Shown in pieces: positions 48,486-60,330 of a stretch of 64,000 nucleotides of DNA. Both the position numbers and the translations under genes were made by a program. Below the pieces are notes generated by a model. The model had not been told where the DNA came from and did not search any database. It was given only the letters and a program-made list of their open reading frames with translations. This DNA is from Nigrospora sphaerica (lineage: Eukaryota; Ascomycota; Sordariomycetes; Amphisphaeriales; Apiosporaceae). The stretch covers positions 868,001 to 932,000 of the forward strand of contig JAGVVL010000022.1 of the NCBI GenBank assembly GCA_018287875.1, in the 5' to 3' direction. How positions within the stretch are numbered: the first letter of the stretch is position 1; every line of letters starts with the position of its first letter.

Positions 48486-48922
48486 TTACGCCTGGTCGCA
48501 ACGGTCCAGTCCGGCTTCTTGGGTACCGAACCGATGCGACAGTTCGCGGAGCTCGTGAAGGACCGTATCGAGTTGTCGGGACACATCGGTGGCGCCGTGG
48601 GGTGATCTGCATCTCCATCAGCACAACCTCCGCGTGAGGCCCAGAGGAGGGAAGGCTGGTACGTGGGCGACGGGCCGAAGGGGTCGTCCCCAAACCCGTC
48701 CTCGAACCTGTCCTCGAACCCCTCCTGTTCGCCATCGTACAGGCCAGGGACGGCCGGCAAAGACAGGTGAGGCTGGGAAGGGGGCGCTGGAACGGGACGA
48801 GACGCGGCGGGCACGGGTACAGGTGCAGCGGTCGGGAAAGGTATACCGTTAGCGCTGTAGCCGGCTGACCTACGAGCGTGCCGCCGAGGGCCCTGTCGTT
48901 GGTTGTACTTCTGGGAGCTCAT
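48486..48922 (-). CDS. Small orphan protein, 126 aa, coiled-coil end
   Basis: Exon 1 (48922..48663) and exon 2 (48606..48486) join in phase 2 across a 56-nt intron (GTACCA..GCAG). The N-terminus is basic (QRQGPRRHARRS), followed by a Pro/Ala-rich stretch, then an acidic GFEDRFEDGFGDDPFG. The second exon gives an amphipathic helix (DVSRQLDTVLHELREL). There is no signal peptide and no known domain. It is convergent with the MADS-like gene. Its promoter lies about 100 bp from a solo LTR, which might influence it. Confidence 0.5.
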
Positions 48923-49026
48923 AGTGCCTGTGGAAAGGAGATCGGACAGAGGCGAAACAGAAATATGACCTGGAAGTCCCCCTAGGGTGACAAACCGTGG
49001 CCTGACGGGTGTCTACTCTATGCTTG

Positions 49027-49237
49027 TGTCGCGCTGAGGCGACCCCTGAAGTAGAGGTTCAGGGTCTACAGGTCATCTGATCTCACCAATCAGCGACTAG
49101 AGGGCTTGCAAGGGGTGCCCTCCACTCTCTCTACCTGTATTTAACCAGGTCTTCAGTCCGGGTCTCACTTAGAAGGCTCGGGGCGACTTCTACATTCATT
49201 ATCTGACCTACACCTCCGATCTCCTGTAAGCGTGACA
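49027..49237 (-). mobile_element. Solo LTR, 211 bp, opposite orientation
   Basis: Same LTR family as 45373..45583, about 95 percent identical by eye, reversed. It is flanked by a different 5-bp duplication, GCTTG (49022-49026 and 49238-49242), so it is an independent insertion. Confidence 0.88.
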
Positions 49238-49580
49238 GCTTGATATAGGAACCGATTCAGTACATACACACACACACACACACAATTTATTGACGCCCGG
49301 GCGGCGGAGCCGAAAGGGCAACTATCGCTGCTGTGCTTACACTGCTGACACTTCTCTTGTCACCCAAAGCCCTTACATGATCCTCTTTTGGCCTGTCTTC
49401 CCTTTCTGCCGTCCCTCTGCTGACCAAGTCCCCGTGTTTCAGTCCTGTATGTCTGCGCAAGCTAGCTTAAAGGCCATTCTTTAAGTGTCCAGCATCCTAT
49501 CTTCGGCAGCTGAAGCGGCGCCTGCGTTTGGAGGCACGGGGTAATAGTGGCTGTTAGTTAAGTTGTAGGTTGCTGTATTC

Positions 49581-52500
49581 TCAGTGCGCTTCCCTCACGG
49601 GCTGTTGCGCGTCAAGTCGGCCTGTAGCCATAGCGAATCGTATGGTGGCCCGAACGGCGTCCATGTCCGGGGTCCAGAATCGGTCATCGGATGCGGACCT
49701 CCCTCCTAGGTAAAAAGAGAGGTTGCTTCGATGGGTCTCGGTGTATTGTAGCATGTCTCGTCGATGTTCTATCCATTGGTGGCATCGGAAGAGGAAGTGG
49801 TCTACCGTTTCTCTTGCTTGTCCGCAGGCGCACAGGTCGGACGGCGCTACCTCGATTCGGTGGAGGTATGCGTTCAACCTGGCCATCCCCGTCCGCAGCT
49901 GGGCGAGTACGCTTGCTTCTTTCGAGGAGAGGGGGTCGTATAGTGCTCTCGTGTGTTTGCCTGGTAATGCTGTATCGATCTTTTTCGAGTATTTTCCGAC
50001 GTCTTCTGGTAGCCTGTTCGACGGCATCTTCTCGCGCCACGCATTGTTCAGGATTGTCGATCTTGCTCCGGATATCGGTGTCGGCGGACTAGCGCCCAGA
50101 CGTGTCGATATTTTCGCTTCCTTCTTTGCCAGGTCTATGCGTTCGTCGCATTCGTCTGTTGGGAACCAAGTAATGGTGATGCTGCTTCCCTCTCTTCGTA
50201 GCCTCCGCATCGCCTCATAGGCCTGTCGGACGTGTCTTTGGCCCGACTGCTGGCGGGGTTTATTTAATGTAAGCACAGCTGCTTTGTTCCGTGTTAGCAG
50301 TATGATGTTGCGGTACCGCATCCTCGGCAGCGAATCCAAGGCACTGGCTATGCCTGCTAGCTCGCCCGTAAACGGGTTCTGTTCCGATCTTGGGCCGAGA
50401 GTCGCCGACCAGGTGTTCGTCGTGGACTCGCTATGAACCGACGTCTTTGTTTCGGTGGCCACGCCATAGCCAACGAGGCCGTTCCGTGCCGAGCTGCTTA
50501 CGGCTATGCATACCGCGCAGTCAGTGGCGGGCTCTTTTGCCGGTTCGTCGGTCACTGTCCGTACTCGGCTCTCCCAGGGGGCCAGCGTAAACGGGTCGAC
50601 CGTCTCAAGGCATTCCATAGGCATCTCTTTCAGCGCATCAGCCACTTGGTAGAGGGGCGACCGGTGGTACCGCCTAAACTTGCGCATGCGGCCGATGCAA
50701 CTGCGCAGGGGGTTCGTGTCGGGTAGTGTGTGAATGTCCGTCCAGGTCTTGATCGCTTTCCGCCAGAACCGCCCTTGGAGGGTAGCGATGTGGGCTTCGG
50801 CCTCCGCCACACTGGTGGCCACCGTCATGAACGTCCCGATGATTGCCTGGGCCCCGATCTTCTGGATCCGGTGGATCGGTCTCGCTGCTTTGTATTGACA
50901 CTCGTGCATCCACACGGTTGAGGCATAGTCCACGACCGGTGCTACTGTCGCTGTGAAGAGTTGCCGTGCCGTTGCCGGCGACAACCCTTTCAGACGCTTC
51001 AGTTCCAGCACCGCCTCGAGTCCCTTAGCCCCAGCGCGCGCGATGTGTTCTCTGTACTTGAGCTTGGTGTCCATGATGACTCCGAGGATCTTAACATGGT
51101 CTCGGGGCCGTACGGTTTGTCCTTTGATCGTGAAGGGCTCCTCACTGGCCTTGTACGCTTTACGGGCGAAGTGGATAACAGCCGTCTTCTCGGCTTCGAA
51201 CGTTGCGCCGCTCCTCTTTTCCCAGTCAAGGGCGTCTTTGATGATGGCCTCTATGCCGACACGGTTGTCCTGAGCCGTCGGGCCGACAACCCAAGCCGTG
51301 AAGTCGTCCACAAAGGCGATCGCGCCCCCGTAGCAGTCGATTCGTCGCTGGACCAAATCTGCATTAAAGAAGAGGAACAAGATGGGGGACAGCGGCGATC
51401 CTTGCGGGAGGCCGGCCTGCGGTAGCGCTCGAACTTCTGAGACGTGTCCGTTGACCATGATCGTCGCGGTTCGGTTAGAACAGAACGCCTCGATCCACTG
51501 GAGCAGTTCATTCGGCACGCCGCGCGCTTTCATCCTCTGAAGCAGCCGTTCCTTGCATACCCCATTGTATGCTCCCTTGACGTCGAAGCTCACGAGGCTG
51601 AGGACCTTTCGGCCCCGCCAAGCAGCATAGACCTGCTCCTGCAGGAGTAGCAGTGCCTGCTCGGCGGACCGCCGTTTACGGGCCCCGAAGTGGTTCGTGG
51701 GCAGGAGGCCGTAGGTCTCGACCATGTGTGAGATCCTCTCAGCAACAACCGACTCCAATACCTTGCCCAGGGTTGCGAGGAGCGAGATCGGTCTCCAGGC
51801 TTTCGCTTTCGTGTAATCGTCTTTCCCCGGCTTCTGGAGCGGGACGATTCTCGCATGGAGCCACTGGGTGGGCAGTTCTCCGGTTTCGAGAGACGCGCGG
51901 AATAGCGTCAGGACCCGGTCCTTCACCACGGGCCATGTTTCTTTCCAGACGATGGCCGGCAAGCCGTCCTCTCCTGGTGCTTTCCATGGTTTGGCTGCGA
52001 ATAGTTGCCTCTCCACCTCTTCCATCGTGATGGCGCGCATGTTGATAGGGGCCCTCCAGGGTCTGTCGCCCTCGTCGGCAATCTCACTCGGAAGGGGAGG
52101 GAAGAACGTGGCGAGCAGCTCTTCCGCCTGTTCCTTGTGGTCCGTCGTCGTTGTGCCGTCCGCCCTCGCGAGTTGCGGCACTTTCCCGAACGCCGACGCG
52201 TCGCCCGACTTCAGGTATTTGGCCGCCTTCCAGATGTTGTCGTTGTCCGCGAGAAACTCGTTCCAGTGCTTCTTCTTCTGTTGGCGGATGGCCCCATGGT
52301 ACTGCTTGGCTGCGCCTCTCGCCGTTTCCTCCACGTCTGTCCGGGTCCGCCCCGCTCTTCGCTCGGCCCTGCTCTTGTTTCTCCAGTACGTGTAGATGCG
52401 TCGCAGCTGTGTCAGGTCAGTCGTCCACCAGCGCTTCGCGTACGGTGATGGTTTGGCCCGGGGGTAAGCGTGTGCACGGCTTCCCGCACTGCGCTCATCA

Positions 52501-52583
52501 GGCGGTCGGCTTGCTGCTGCACACTGCCTCCCGTCGGGGCTGTCGCCAGTGCATTCGCGATCCTGGCCTTGATGTCTTTCCAT
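49581..52583 (-). CDS. LINE copy A ORF2 part 2: reverse transcriptase and RNase H-like
   Basis: About 1000 codons. RT blocks in order: [52 protein letters not shown], and the catalytic AFVDDFTAW. The C-terminal part aligns with RNase H ([32 protein letters not shown]). The usual DGS and one later Asp are replaced ([12 protein letters not shown]), so RNase H may be inactive. A Cys/His cluster (CACG, C at FRCHQ) ends it. The frame is offset by one base from the endonuclease frame at 52440-52480, where HTLTP should continue into [11 protein letters not shown]. The annotated frame start is therefore not a true start codon. Confidence 0.88.
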   Translation of the reverse strand: MERHQGQDRECTGDSPDGRQCAAASRPPDERSAGSRAHAYPRAKPSPYAKRWWTTDLTQLRRIYTYWRNKSRAERRAGRTRTDVEETARGAAKQYHGAIRQQKKKHWNEFLADNDNIWKAAKYLKSGDASAFGKVPQLARADGTTTTDHKEQAEELLATFFPPLPSEIADEGDRPWRAPINMRAITMEEVERQLFAAKPWKAPGEDGLPAIVWKETWPVVKDRVLTLFRASLETGELPTQWLHARIVPLQKPGKDDYTKAKAWRPISLLATLGKVLESVVAERISHMVETYGLLPTNHFGARKRRSAEQALLLLQEQVYAAWRGRKVLSLVSFDVKGAYNGVCKERLLQRMKARGVPNELLQWIEAFCSNRTATIMVNGHVSEVRALPQAGLPQGSPLSPILFLFFNADLVQRRIDCYGGAIAFVDDFTAWVVGPTAQDNRVGIEAIIKDALDWEKRSGATFEAEKTAVIHFARKAYKASEEPFTIKGQTVRPRDHVKILGVIMDTKLKYREHIARAGAKGLEAVLELKRLKGLSPATARQLFTATVAPVVDYASTVWMHECQYKAARPIHRIQKIGAQAIIGTFMTVATSVAEAEAHIATLQGRFWRKAIKTWTDIHTLPDTNPLRSCIGRMRKFRRYHRSPLYQVADALKEMPMECLETVDPFTLAPWESRVRTVTDEPAKEPATDCAVCIAVSSSARNGLVGYGVATETKTSVHSESTTNTWSATLGPRSEQNPFTGELAGIASALDSLPRMRYRNIILLTRNKAAVLTLNKPRQQSGQRHVRQAYEAMRRLRREGSSITITWFPTDECDERIDLAKKEAKISTRLGASPPTPISGARSTILNNAWREKMPSNRLPEDVGKYSKKIDTALPGKHTRALYDPLSSKEASVLAQLRTGMARLNAYLHRIEVAPSDLCACGQARETVDHFLFRCHQWIEHRRDMLQYTETHRSNLSFYLGGRSASDDRFWTPDMDAVRATIRFAMATGRLDAQQPVREAH

Positions 52584-53353
52584 GGGGCGTTTTTAAATAG
52601 GAGTCGCTCCTGGTAGTTCGAGGAGGGCCCTGCCACGTCAAAGACCGTCTCGATGGACCGGTGGTCCGACCCATGTTCCGTCTCTAGTGTCCTGCATTTA
52701 ATCATTGCGTCCCTTAACTCTCCCGAGGCGAGAACAAGGTCGATTGTCGTGCTGTTCTCCCCGTCGCTCCACGTCTTCGTGCCCCGCGGTAGCAAGCTTG
52801 CAAGGCCGTATTCGTTCATCAGGTCGATGATCGGATCCGCCTCGCCCTGCCGCTCTAGTCGTATCTCGTCTCCTCCCCAGAGTTGGTCGTGCCGGTTAAA
52901 ATCCCCCATGATGGCCAGTTCGACGGCCTCCCCGGCGCTGCCTCGTACCGTCTCAATCGTCCTGCGGAGCTCCTCGCACGTATCCTTAAGTGCCTGAGCA
53001 TCCGTCACTGGCACGTAGACCGACGCCACCAGGATCGTGCGCTCGGCTAACCGTACGATCGCAGCCGTGAGATCGGGTGAGTGGATGGGAACTTGTTTCG
53101 CCTCCGCATGTTTGTTGATCCAGAGCATGCTCCGGATGGCCCATCTCCCTTCCCTGCACACGGGCGGGACCATTTTGACCCATCCCTGATGTCCCATAGG
53201 CGTTGTGAGCAGCCGCCCTTGAATCTTCCTTGCGTGTGGCTCTTGTATCGCTATGACTGTTGCGTCCCGTATCGTCTCGTCGTTCATTAGGCTGTCCAGC
53301 ACTGGTCCTTGCTTCCTGACGTTGTGTTGAATCATGTAAACCGCTTTACTCAT
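52412..53353 (-). CDS. LINE copy A ORF2 part 1: APE endonuclease
   Basis: It starts at the ATG at 53353, inside the end of ORF1: ATGAGTAA carries the ORF2 start and, offset, the ORF1 stop. Endonuclease motifs: [44 protein letters not shown] and GSDHRSIE. This enzyme nicks genomic DNA to prime reverse transcription. The frame runs out shortly after the expected junction with the RT part. Confidence 0.9.
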   Translation of the reverse strand: MSKAVYMIQHNVRKQGPVLDSLMNDETIRDATVIAIQEPHARKIQGRLLTTPMGHQGWVKMVPPVCREGRWAIRSMLWINKHAEAKQVPIHSPDLTAAIVRLAERTILVASVYVPVTDAQALKDTCEELRRTIETVRGSAGEAVELAIMGDFNRHDQLWGGDEIRLERQGEADPIIDLMNEYGLASLLPRGTKTWSDGENSTTIDLVLASGELRDAMIKCRTLETEHGSDHRSIETVFDVAGPSSNYQERLLFKNAPWKDIKARIANALATAPTGGSVQQQADRLMSAVREAVHTLTPGPNHHRTRSAGGRLT

Positions 53354-54647
53354 GACGGACCGGGTAAAGCTTCGGGCAGTTGCGGCTGAACGATTCGTGC
53401 GGGCCTCCGCACGGGACGCACTTCAAGATAGGCTCTTCGCAGCCGCGGTGGCTGTGGCCCTGCTTCGCGCATCGTCCGCAGGTCTCCGCGTTCTTGCACT
53501 GGAAAGCCTTGTGCCCAACCTGCTGGCAGTTGTAGCACTGCTCTGGCCGGTCGCGTCGCTCAAACACGCGTGTGTAGCCCGATTCGCCCCCGGCGTAGAA
53601 GAAACCCTCGTCCAGGAACCGGCGGGCGTCGGCCGCTTTCGTCAGGTAGACGACCATCGAGCCGTACGCCTTCATGTTGTCCTTCTTGCTCAGCCATACG
53701 ATCTTAGCCACACTCGTTTCGTTCTCTTGCCCAAATGCCTCGGCCGCGCCGTCTCGTAGTTGGTCGTTCTCGTCCAGGACCGCCGTGCGCTTCACGCTGT
53801 CCACCTTGATCGGATACAGTTCGTCTCGCAGCACGCGTGCCCCGGAGACGGCTGTCTTCTCCGCGGCTCGTTTGACTAGTCGGTGCTCGTCTTCGTTTCG
53901 GCAGATGATCTTGATCCGTTGCGGCTTCTTAGGGTCCGTCGTGACCGCGCGGCATCGCCACTCCTTGTGTTCTTCCATTGTTCGCATTTCTTTCTCAATG
54001 GCGTTTCGGACTGTGCCGGCTGAGACGTTGGCTCGTTCGTCATCTCCTAGGTGGGATGTATCGATAGTGCAGTACAGTGTGTCGGTGAACGACGTCGGCG
54101 TCGTGTTCATCGAGCTAAGCGTGCGGACGTTGCTAGGCTGGCTCGTCGGCGGCGTTCGAGCAATCCCCGCATAGGAGGCCTGTGGGCTGGTCTGGGTGCT
54201 GATATTGAGGGCCGCGTTGTTCTGGATCTCCTCCAATTGCTCCCGGACGAGCTTCAATTCCTCTGCCATACGTTGATTCTCTTGCTTCGATGCTTCATAT
54301 TGTTCGGAAAGCCCTCGGATCAGCCCCTCTTGGCTGCCGATGGTCTCGCTCTGGGCCGTCACCATCTGCTTCAGGTCCTGGATCTCGGTTCGGGAGTGCG
54401 CGACGAGCTCCAGGATCTTCTGGAGGTACGTCCTAGCGGCGCCTCCATCGCGGCTCTTCTCGGTCGGTTCGGGTGTCCCGGCTTCTCCGTCGTCTTCTGC
54501 GTCTTGGTTCGCTTTCCCTTGGATTTTGGCCGTCGGCTTCGTCGCGCGGTTCGATCGCCTGCTGGCCGCCGTGGCGGGCTTCGCGATGGTCGTCGCGTTT
54601 GAGTTTTGCGACCCCACCACAATCGATGTCTCGGCACGGGCCGCCAT
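53346..54647 (-). CDS. LINE copy A ORF1, Gag-like zinc-knuckle protein
   Basis: 433 codons from the ATG at 54647; the open frame begins 11 codons earlier at a TTG. It has a basic Lys/Arg/Thr-rich N-terminus, a coiled coil (EQYEASKQENQRMAEELKL), a middle domain and C-terminal zinc knuckles (CYNCQQVGHKAFQC, CGRCAKQGHSHRGC, CVPCGGPH). It probably binds the element's RNA. One substitution separates it from copy B in the N-terminus (ETS versus EKS). Confidence 0.9.
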   Translation of the reverse strand: MAARAETSIVVGSQNSNATTIAKPATAASRRSNRATKPTAKIQGKANQDAEDDGEAGTPEPTEKSRDGGAARTYLQKILELVAHSRTEIQDLKQMVTAQSETIGSQEGLIRGLSEQYEASKQENQRMAEELKLVREQLEEIQNNAALNISTQTSPQASYAGIARTPPTSQPSNVRTLSSMNTTPTSFTDTLYCTIDTSHLGDDERANVSAGTVRNAIEKEMRTMEEHKEWRCRAVTTDPKKPQRIKIICRNEDEHRLVKRAAEKTAVSGARVLRDELYPIKVDSVKRTAVLDENDQLRDGAAEAFGQENETSVAKIVWLSKKDNMKAYGSMVVYLTKAADARRFLDEGFFYAGGESGYTRVFERRDRPEQCYNCQQVGHKAFQCKNAETCGRCAKQGHSHRGCEEPILKCVPCGGPHESFSRNCPKLYPVRHE

Positions 54648-54765
54648 GGTCGCGTCTTCGCGCCACCTCAGCTCCCTCAATTCACCACCTTTCCGGCTTA
54701 ACGAAAAACCAATATTGCAACAGTCGATTCCCTTTCCGGAGCTTTTTTCGATTGAAGTACAGCTA

Positions 54766-55140
54766 TCCGCGAAATCAGTGTCCTCTGGTTTGCTCTCTTA
54801 TTTCTTATACAGCAGAGGTTTTAGCGCTTCTTGGCATTAACAAAGTACTGAACAAAGAAAGTACGTACCCTCTAAAACGTTGTACTTGGAAAGAAACAAC
54901 CATATCCGACTCTAACGCCATAATTCTGTGTCTGGCTTCTAAAGTGCACAGGGATAGATGGCAGGGCTTTTTACAGCGTGAATTGACGAAAGGCTGTGAA
55001 TGGAACGATTGAGAGGCAAAATCAGATGTATGTAGGAAAGGTATTAGGTACCGGTAATACATGGTCAGCGCTAGGAATGTACTTGGCAGAGCCTAATAAC
55101 AAAATTGAAAGAGCAAACAAGAGGACACTGATTTCGCGGA
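54766..55140. repeat. 375-bp segment with about 31-bp terminal inverted repeats
   Basis: TCCGCGAAATCAGTGTCCTC and the next bases, up to GTTTGCTCT, occur at the left end and, reversed, at the right end with one mismatch. It lies between the 5' ends of the two LINEs. It may be a MITE-like element or ends of an older insertion. No clear target duplication was found. Confidence 0.55.
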
Positions 55141-55264
55141 AGACTGTAATAAGTTTGACGCTCGAAAAAGCTCCGGAAAGGGAATCGACTGTTGCAATAT
55201 TGGTTTTTCGTTAAGCCGGAAAGGTGGTGAATTGAGGGAGCTGAGGTGGCGCGAAGACGCGACC

Positions 55265-56566
55265 ATGGCGGCCCGTGCCGAGAAATCGATTGTGGTGGGG
55301 TCGCAAAACTCAAACGCGACGACCATCGCGAAGCCCGCCACGGCGGCCAGCAGGCGATCGAACCGCGCGACGAAGCCGACGGCCAAAATCCAAGGGAAAG
55401 CGAACCAAGACGCAGAAGACGACGGAGAAGCCGGGACACCCGAACCGACCGAGAAGAGCCGCGATGGAGGCGCCGCTAGGACGTACCTCCAGAAGATCCT
55501 GGAGCTCGTCGCGCACTCCCGAACCGAGATCCAGGACCTGAAGCAGATGGTGACGGCCCAGAGCGAGACCATCGGCAGCCAAGAGGGGCTGATCCGAGGG
55601 CTTTCCGAACAATATGAAGCATCGAAGCAAGAGAATCAACGTATGGCAGAGGAATTGAAGCTCGTCCGGGAGCAATTGGAGGAGATCCAGAACAACGCGG
55701 CCCTCAATATCAGCACCCAGACCAGCCCACAGGCCTCCTATGCGGGGATTGCTCGAACGCCGCCGACGAGCCAGCCTAGCAACGTCCGCACGCTTAGCTC
55801 GATGAACACGACGCCGACGTCGTTCACCGACACACTGTACTGCACTATCGATACATCCCACCTAGGAGATGACGAACGAGCCAACGTCTCAGCCGGCACA
55901 GTCCGAAACGCCATTGAGAAAGAAATGCGAACAATGGAAGAACACAAGGAGTGGCGATGCCGCGCGGTCACGACGGACCCTAAGAAGCCGCAACGGATCA
56001 AGATCATCTGCCGAAACGAAGACGAGCACCGACTAGTCAAACGAGCCGCGGAGAAGACAGCCGTCTCCGGGGCACGCGTGCTGCGAGACGAACTGTATCC
56101 GATCAAGGTGGACAGCGTGAAGCGCACGGCGGTCCTGGACGAGAACGACCAACTACGAGACGGCGCGGCCGAGGCATTTGGGCAAGAGAACGAAACGAGT
56201 GTGGCTAAGATCGTATGGCTGAGCAAGAAGGACAACATGAAGGCGTACGGCTCGATGGTCGTCTACCTGACGAAAGCGGCCGACGCCCGCCGGTTCCTGG
56301 ACGAGGGTTTCTTCTACGCCGGGGGCGAATCGGGCTACACACGCGTGTTTGAGCGACGCGACCGGCCAGAGCAGTGCTACAACTGCCAGCAGGTTGGGCA
56401 CAAGGCTTTCCAGTGCAAGAACGCGGAGACCTGCGGACGATGCGCGAAGCAGGGCCACAGCCACCGCGGCTGCGAAGAGCCTATCTTGAAGTGCGTCCCG
56501 TGCGGAGGCCCGCACGAATCGTTCAGCCGCAACTGCCCGAAGCTTTACCCGGTCCGTCATGAGTAA
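55265..56566 (+). CDS. LINE copy B ORF1
   Basis: Counterpart of copy A ORF1: 433 codons from the ATG at 55265, same coiled coil and zinc knuckles. It overlaps the next ORF by the ATGAGTAA junction. Confidence 0.9.
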   Translation: MAARAEKSIVVGSQNSNATTIAKPATAASRRSNRATKPTAKIQGKANQDAEDDGEAGTPEPTEKSRDGGAARTYLQKILELVAHSRTEIQDLKQMVTAQSETIGSQEGLIRGLSEQYEASKQENQRMAEELKLVREQLEEIQNNAALNISTQTSPQASYAGIARTPPTSQPSNVRTLSSMNTTPTSFTDTLYCTIDTSHLGDDERANVSAGTVRNAIEKEMRTMEEHKEWRCRAVTTDPKKPQRIKIICRNEDEHRLVKRAAEKTAVSGARVLRDELYPIKVDSVKRTAVLDENDQLRDGAAEAFGQENETSVAKIVWLSKKDNMKAYGSMVVYLTKAADARRFLDEGFFYAGGESGYTRVFERRDRPEQCYNCQQVGHKAFQCKNAETCGRCAKQGHSHRGCEEPILKCVPCGGPHESFSRNCPKLYPVRHE

Positions 56567-57500
56567 AGCGGTTTACATGATTCAACACAACGTCAGGAAG
56601 CAAGGACCAGTGCTGGACAGCCTAATGAACGACGAGACGATACGGGACGCAACAGTCATAGCGATACAAGAGCCACACGCAAGGAAGATTCAAGGGCGGC
56701 TGCTCACAACGCCTATGGGACATCAGGGATGGGTCAAAATGGTCCCGCCCGTGTGCAGGGAAGGGAGATGGGCCATCCGGAGCATGCTCTGGATCAACAA
56801 ACATGCGGAGGCGAAACAAGTTCCCATCCACTCACCCGATCTCACGGCTGCGATCGTACGGTTAGCCGAGCGCACGATCCTGGTGGCGTCGGTCTACGTG
56901 CCAGTGACGGATGCTCAGGCACTTAAGGATACGTGCGAGGAGCTCCGCAGGACGATTGAGACGGTACGAGGCAGCGCCGGGGAGGCCGTCGAACTGGCCA
57001 TCATGGGGGATTTTAACCGGCACGACCAACTCTGGGGAGGAGACGAGATACGACTAGAGCGGCAGGGCGAGGCGGATCCGATCATCGACCTGATGAACGA
57101 ATACGGCCTTGCAAGCTTGCTACCGCGGGGCACGAAGACGTGGAGCGACGGGGAGAACAGCACGACAATCGACCTTGTTCTCGCCTCGGGAGAGTTAAGG
57201 GACGCAATGATTAAATGCAGGACACTAGAGACGGAACATGGGTCGGACCACCGGTCCATCGAGACGGTCTTTGACGTGGCAGGGCCCTCCTCGAACTACC
57301 AGGAGCGACTCCTATTTAAAAACGCCCCATGGAAAGACATCAAGGCCAGGATCGCGAATGCACTGGCGACAGCCCCGACGGGAGGCAGTGTGCAGCAGCA
57401 AGCCGACCGCCTGATGAGCGCAGTGCGGGAAGCCGTGCACACGCTTACCCCCGGGCCAAACCATCACCGTACGCGAAGCGCTGGTGGACGACTGACCTGA
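56559..57500 (+). CDS. LINE copy B ORF2 part 1: APE endonuclease
   Basis: Translation identical to copy A. Endonuclease motifs are complete. The frame ends after the RT frame has opened, with the same one-base offset as copy A. Confidence 0.9.
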   Translation: MSKAVYMIQHNVRKQGPVLDSLMNDETIRDATVIAIQEPHARKIQGRLLTTPMGHQGWVKMVPPVCREGRWAIRSMLWINKHAEAKQVPIHSPDLTAAIVRLAERTILVASVYVPVTDAQALKDTCEELRRTIETVRGSAGEAVELAIMGDFNRHDQLWGGDEIRLERQGEADPIIDLMNEYGLASLLPRGTKTWSDGENSTTIDLVLASGELRDAMIKCRTLETEHGSDHRSIETVFDVAGPSSNYQERLLFKNAPWKDIKARIANALATAPTGGSVQQQADRLMSAVREAVHTLTPGPNHHRTRSAGGRLT

Positions 57501-60205
57501 CACAGCTGCGACGCATCTACACGTACTGGAGAAACAAGAGCAGGGCCGAGCGAAGAGCGGGGCGGACCCGGACAGACGTGGAGGAAACGGCGAGAGGCGC
57601 AGCCAAGCAGTACCATGGGGCCATCCGCCAACAGAAGAAGAAGCACTGGAACGAGTTTCTCGCGGACAACGACAACATCTGGAAGGCGGCCAAATACCTG
57701 AAGTCGGGCGACGCGTCGGCGTTCGGGAAAGTGCCGCAACTCGCGAGGGCGGACGGCACAACGACGACGGACCACAAGGAACAGGCGGAAGAGCTGCTCG
57801 CCACGTTCTTCCCTCCCCTTCCGAGTGAGATTGCCGACGAGGGCGACAGACCCTGGAGGGCCCCTATCAACATGCGCGCCATCACGATGGAAGAGGTGGA
57901 GAGGCAACTATTCGCAGCCAAACCATGGAAAGCACCAGGAGAGGACGGCTTGCCGGCCATCGTCTGGAAAGAAACATGGCCCGTGGTGAAGGACCGGGTC
58001 CTGACGCTATTCCGCGCGTCTCTCGAAACCGGAGAACTGCCCACCCAGTGGCTCCATGCGAGAATCGTCCCGCTCCAGAAGCCGGGGAAAGACGATTACA
58101 CGAAAGCGAAAGCCTGGAGACCGATCTCGCTCCTCGCAACCCTGGGCAAGGTATTGGAGTCGGTTGTTGCTGAGAGGATCTCACACATGGTCGAGACCTA
58201 CGGCCTCCTGCCCACGAACCACTTCGGGGCCCGTAAACGGCGGTCCGCCGAGCAGGCACTGCTACTCCTGCAGGAGCAGGTCTATGCTGCTTGGCGGGGC
58301 CGAAAGGTCCTCAGCCTCGTGAGCTTCGACGTCAAGGGAGCATACAATGGGGTATGCAAGGAACGGCTGCTTCAGAGGATGAAAGCGCGCGGCGTGCCGA
58401 ATGAACTGCTCCAGTGGATCGAGGCGTTCTGTTCTAACCGAACCGCGACGATCATGGTCAACGGACACGTCTCAGAAGTTCGAGCGCTACCGCAGGCCGG
58501 CCTCCCGCAAGGATCGCCGCTGTCCCCCATCTTGTTCCTCTTCTTTAATGCAGATTTGGTCCAGCGACGAATCGACTGCTACGGGGGCGCGATCGCCTTT
58601 GTGGACGACTTCACGGCTTGGGTTGTCGGCCCGACGGCTCAGGACAACCGTGTCGGCATAGAGGCCATCATCAAAGACGCCCTTGACTGGGAAAAGAGGA
58701 GCGGCGCAACGTTCGAAGCCGAGAAGACGGCTGTTATCCACTTCGCCCGTAAAGCGTACAAGGCCAGTGAGGAGCCCTTCACGATCAAAGGACAAACCGT
58801 ACGGCCCCGAGACCATGTTAAGATCCTCGGAGTCATCATGGACACCAAGCTCAAGTACAGAGAACACATCGCGCGCGCTGGGGCTAAGGGACTCGAGGCG
58901 GTGCTGGAACTGAAGCGTCTGAAAGGGTTGTCGCCGGCAACGGCACGGCAACTCTTCACAGCGACAGTAGCACCGGTCGTGGACTATGCCTCAACCGTGT
59001 GGATGCACGAGTGTCAATACAAAGCAGCGAGACCGATCCACCGGATCCAGAAGATCGGGGCCCAGGCAATCATCGGGACGTTCATGACGGTGGCCACCAG
59101 TGTGGCGGAGGCCGAAGCCCACATCGCTACCCTCCAAGGGCGGTTCTGGCGGAAAGCGATCAAGACCTGGACGGACATTCACACACTACCCGACACGAAC
59201 CCCCTGCGCAGTTGCATCGGCCGCATGCGCAAGTTTAGGCGGTACCACCGGTCGCCCCTCTACCAAGTGGCTGATGCGCTGAAAGAGATGCCTATGGAAT
59301 GCCTTGAGACGGTCGACCCGTTTACGCTGGCCCCCTGGGAGAGCCGAGTACGGACAGTGACCGACGAACCGGCAAAAGAGCCCGCCACTGACTGCGCGGT
59401 ATGCATAGCCGTAAGCAGCTCGGCACGGAACGGCCTCGTTGGCTATGGCGTGGCCACCGAAACAAAGACGTCGGTTCATAGCGAGTCCACGACGAACACC
59501 TGGTCGGCGACTCTCGGCCCAAGATCGGAACAGAACCCGTTTACGGGCGAGCTAGCAGGCATAGCCAGTGCCTTGGATTCGCTGCCGAGGATGCGGTACC
59601 GCAACATCATACTGCTAACACGGAACAAAGCAGCTGTGCTTACATTAAATAAACCCCGCCAGCAGTCGGGCCAAAGACACGTCCGACAGGCCTATGAGGC
59701 GATGCGGAGGCTACGAAGAGAGGGAAGCAGCATCACCATTACTTGGTTCCCAACAGACGAATGCGACGAACGCATAGACCTGGCAAAGAAGGAAGCGAAA
59801 ATATCGACACGTCTGGGCGCTAGTCCGCCGACACCGATATCCGGAGCAAGATCGACAATCCTGAACAATGCGTGGCGCGAGAAGATGCCGTCGAACAGGC
59901 TACCAGAAGACGTCGGAAAATACTCGAAAAAGATCGATACAGCATTACCAGGCAAACACACGAGAGCACTATACGACCCCCTCTCCTCGAAAGAAGCAAG
60001 CGTACTCGCCCAGCTGCGGACGGGGATGGCCAGGTTGAACGCATACCTCCACCGAATCGAGGTAGCGCCGTCCGACCTGTGCGCCTGCGGACAAGCAAGA
60101 GAAACGGTAGACCACTTCCTCTTCCGATGCCACCAATGGATAGAACATCGACGAGACATGCTACAATACACCGAGACCCATCGAAGCAACCTCTCTTTTA
60201 CCTAG
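57329..60205 (+). CDS. LINE copy B ORF2 part 2: reverse transcriptase, truncated end
   Basis: RT and most of the RNase H-like region are identical to copy A. A run of five T in copy A is four T here (about 60194-60199), so the frame stops at 60205, about 42 residues early. The missing tail stays open in another frame to 60330. It is probably the less competent copy. Confidence 0.88.
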   Translation: MERHQGQDRECTGDSPDGRQCAAASRPPDERSAGSRAHAYPRAKPSPYAKRWWTTDLTQLRRIYTYWRNKSRAERRAGRTRTDVEETARGAAKQYHGAIRQQKKKHWNEFLADNDNIWKAAKYLKSGDASAFGKVPQLARADGTTTTDHKEQAEELLATFFPPLPSEIADEGDRPWRAPINMRAITMEEVERQLFAAKPWKAPGEDGLPAIVWKETWPVVKDRVLTLFRASLETGELPTQWLHARIVPLQKPGKDDYTKAKAWRPISLLATLGKVLESVVAERISHMVETYGLLPTNHFGARKRRSAEQALLLLQEQVYAAWRGRKVLSLVSFDVKGAYNGVCKERLLQRMKARGVPNELLQWIEAFCSNRTATIMVNGHVSEVRALPQAGLPQGSPLSPILFLFFNADLVQRRIDCYGGAIAFVDDFTAWVVGPTAQDNRVGIEAIIKDALDWEKRSGATFEAEKTAVIHFARKAYKASEEPFTIKGQTVRPRDHVKILGVIMDTKLKYREHIARAGAKGLEAVLELKRLKGLSPATARQLFTATVAPVVDYASTVWMHECQYKAARPIHRIQKIGAQAIIGTFMTVATSVAEAEAHIATLQGRFWRKAIKTWTDIHTLPDTNPLRSCIGRMRKFRRYHRSPLYQVADALKEMPMECLETVDPFTLAPWESRVRTVTDEPAKEPATDCAVCIAVSSSARNGLVGYGVATETKTSVHSESTTNTWSATLGPRSEQNPFTGELAGIASALDSLPRMRYRNIILLTRNKAAVLTLNKPRQQSGQRHVRQAYEAMRRLRREGSSITITWFPTDECDERIDLAKKEAKISTRLGASPPTPISGARSTILNNAWREKMPSNRLPEDVGKYSKKIDTALPGKHTRALYDPLSSKEASVLAQLRTGMARLNAYLHRIEVAPSDLCACGQARETVDHFLFRCHQWIEHRRDMLQYTETHRSNLSFT

Positions 60206-60330
60206 GAGGGAGGTCCGCATCCGATGACCGATTCTGGACCCCGGACATGGACGCCGTTCGGGCCACCATACGATTCGCTATGGCTACAGGCCGACTTGAC
60301 GCGCAACAGCCCGTGAGGGAAGCGCACTGA

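Larger units (their letters stand above)
49265..54748 (-). mobile_element. Full-length Tad-like LINE, copy A
   Basis: Non-LTR retrotransposon of about 5.5 kb. It has ORF1 (CCHC knuckles), an APE-type endonuclease, reverse transcriptase and an RNase H-like C-terminus. The 3' end is a (TG)n run after AATAAATTG, in the element's own sense. It is the mirror image of copy B (matching coordinates sum to 109912). Confidence 0.93.

Noticed and set aside
45373..49237. A 3.9-kb DNA transposon with 211-bp terminal inverted repeats carrying a MADS-like gene
   Set aside because: Each repeat starts TG, ends CA and has its own different 5-bp target duplication, so they are two independent solo LTRs.
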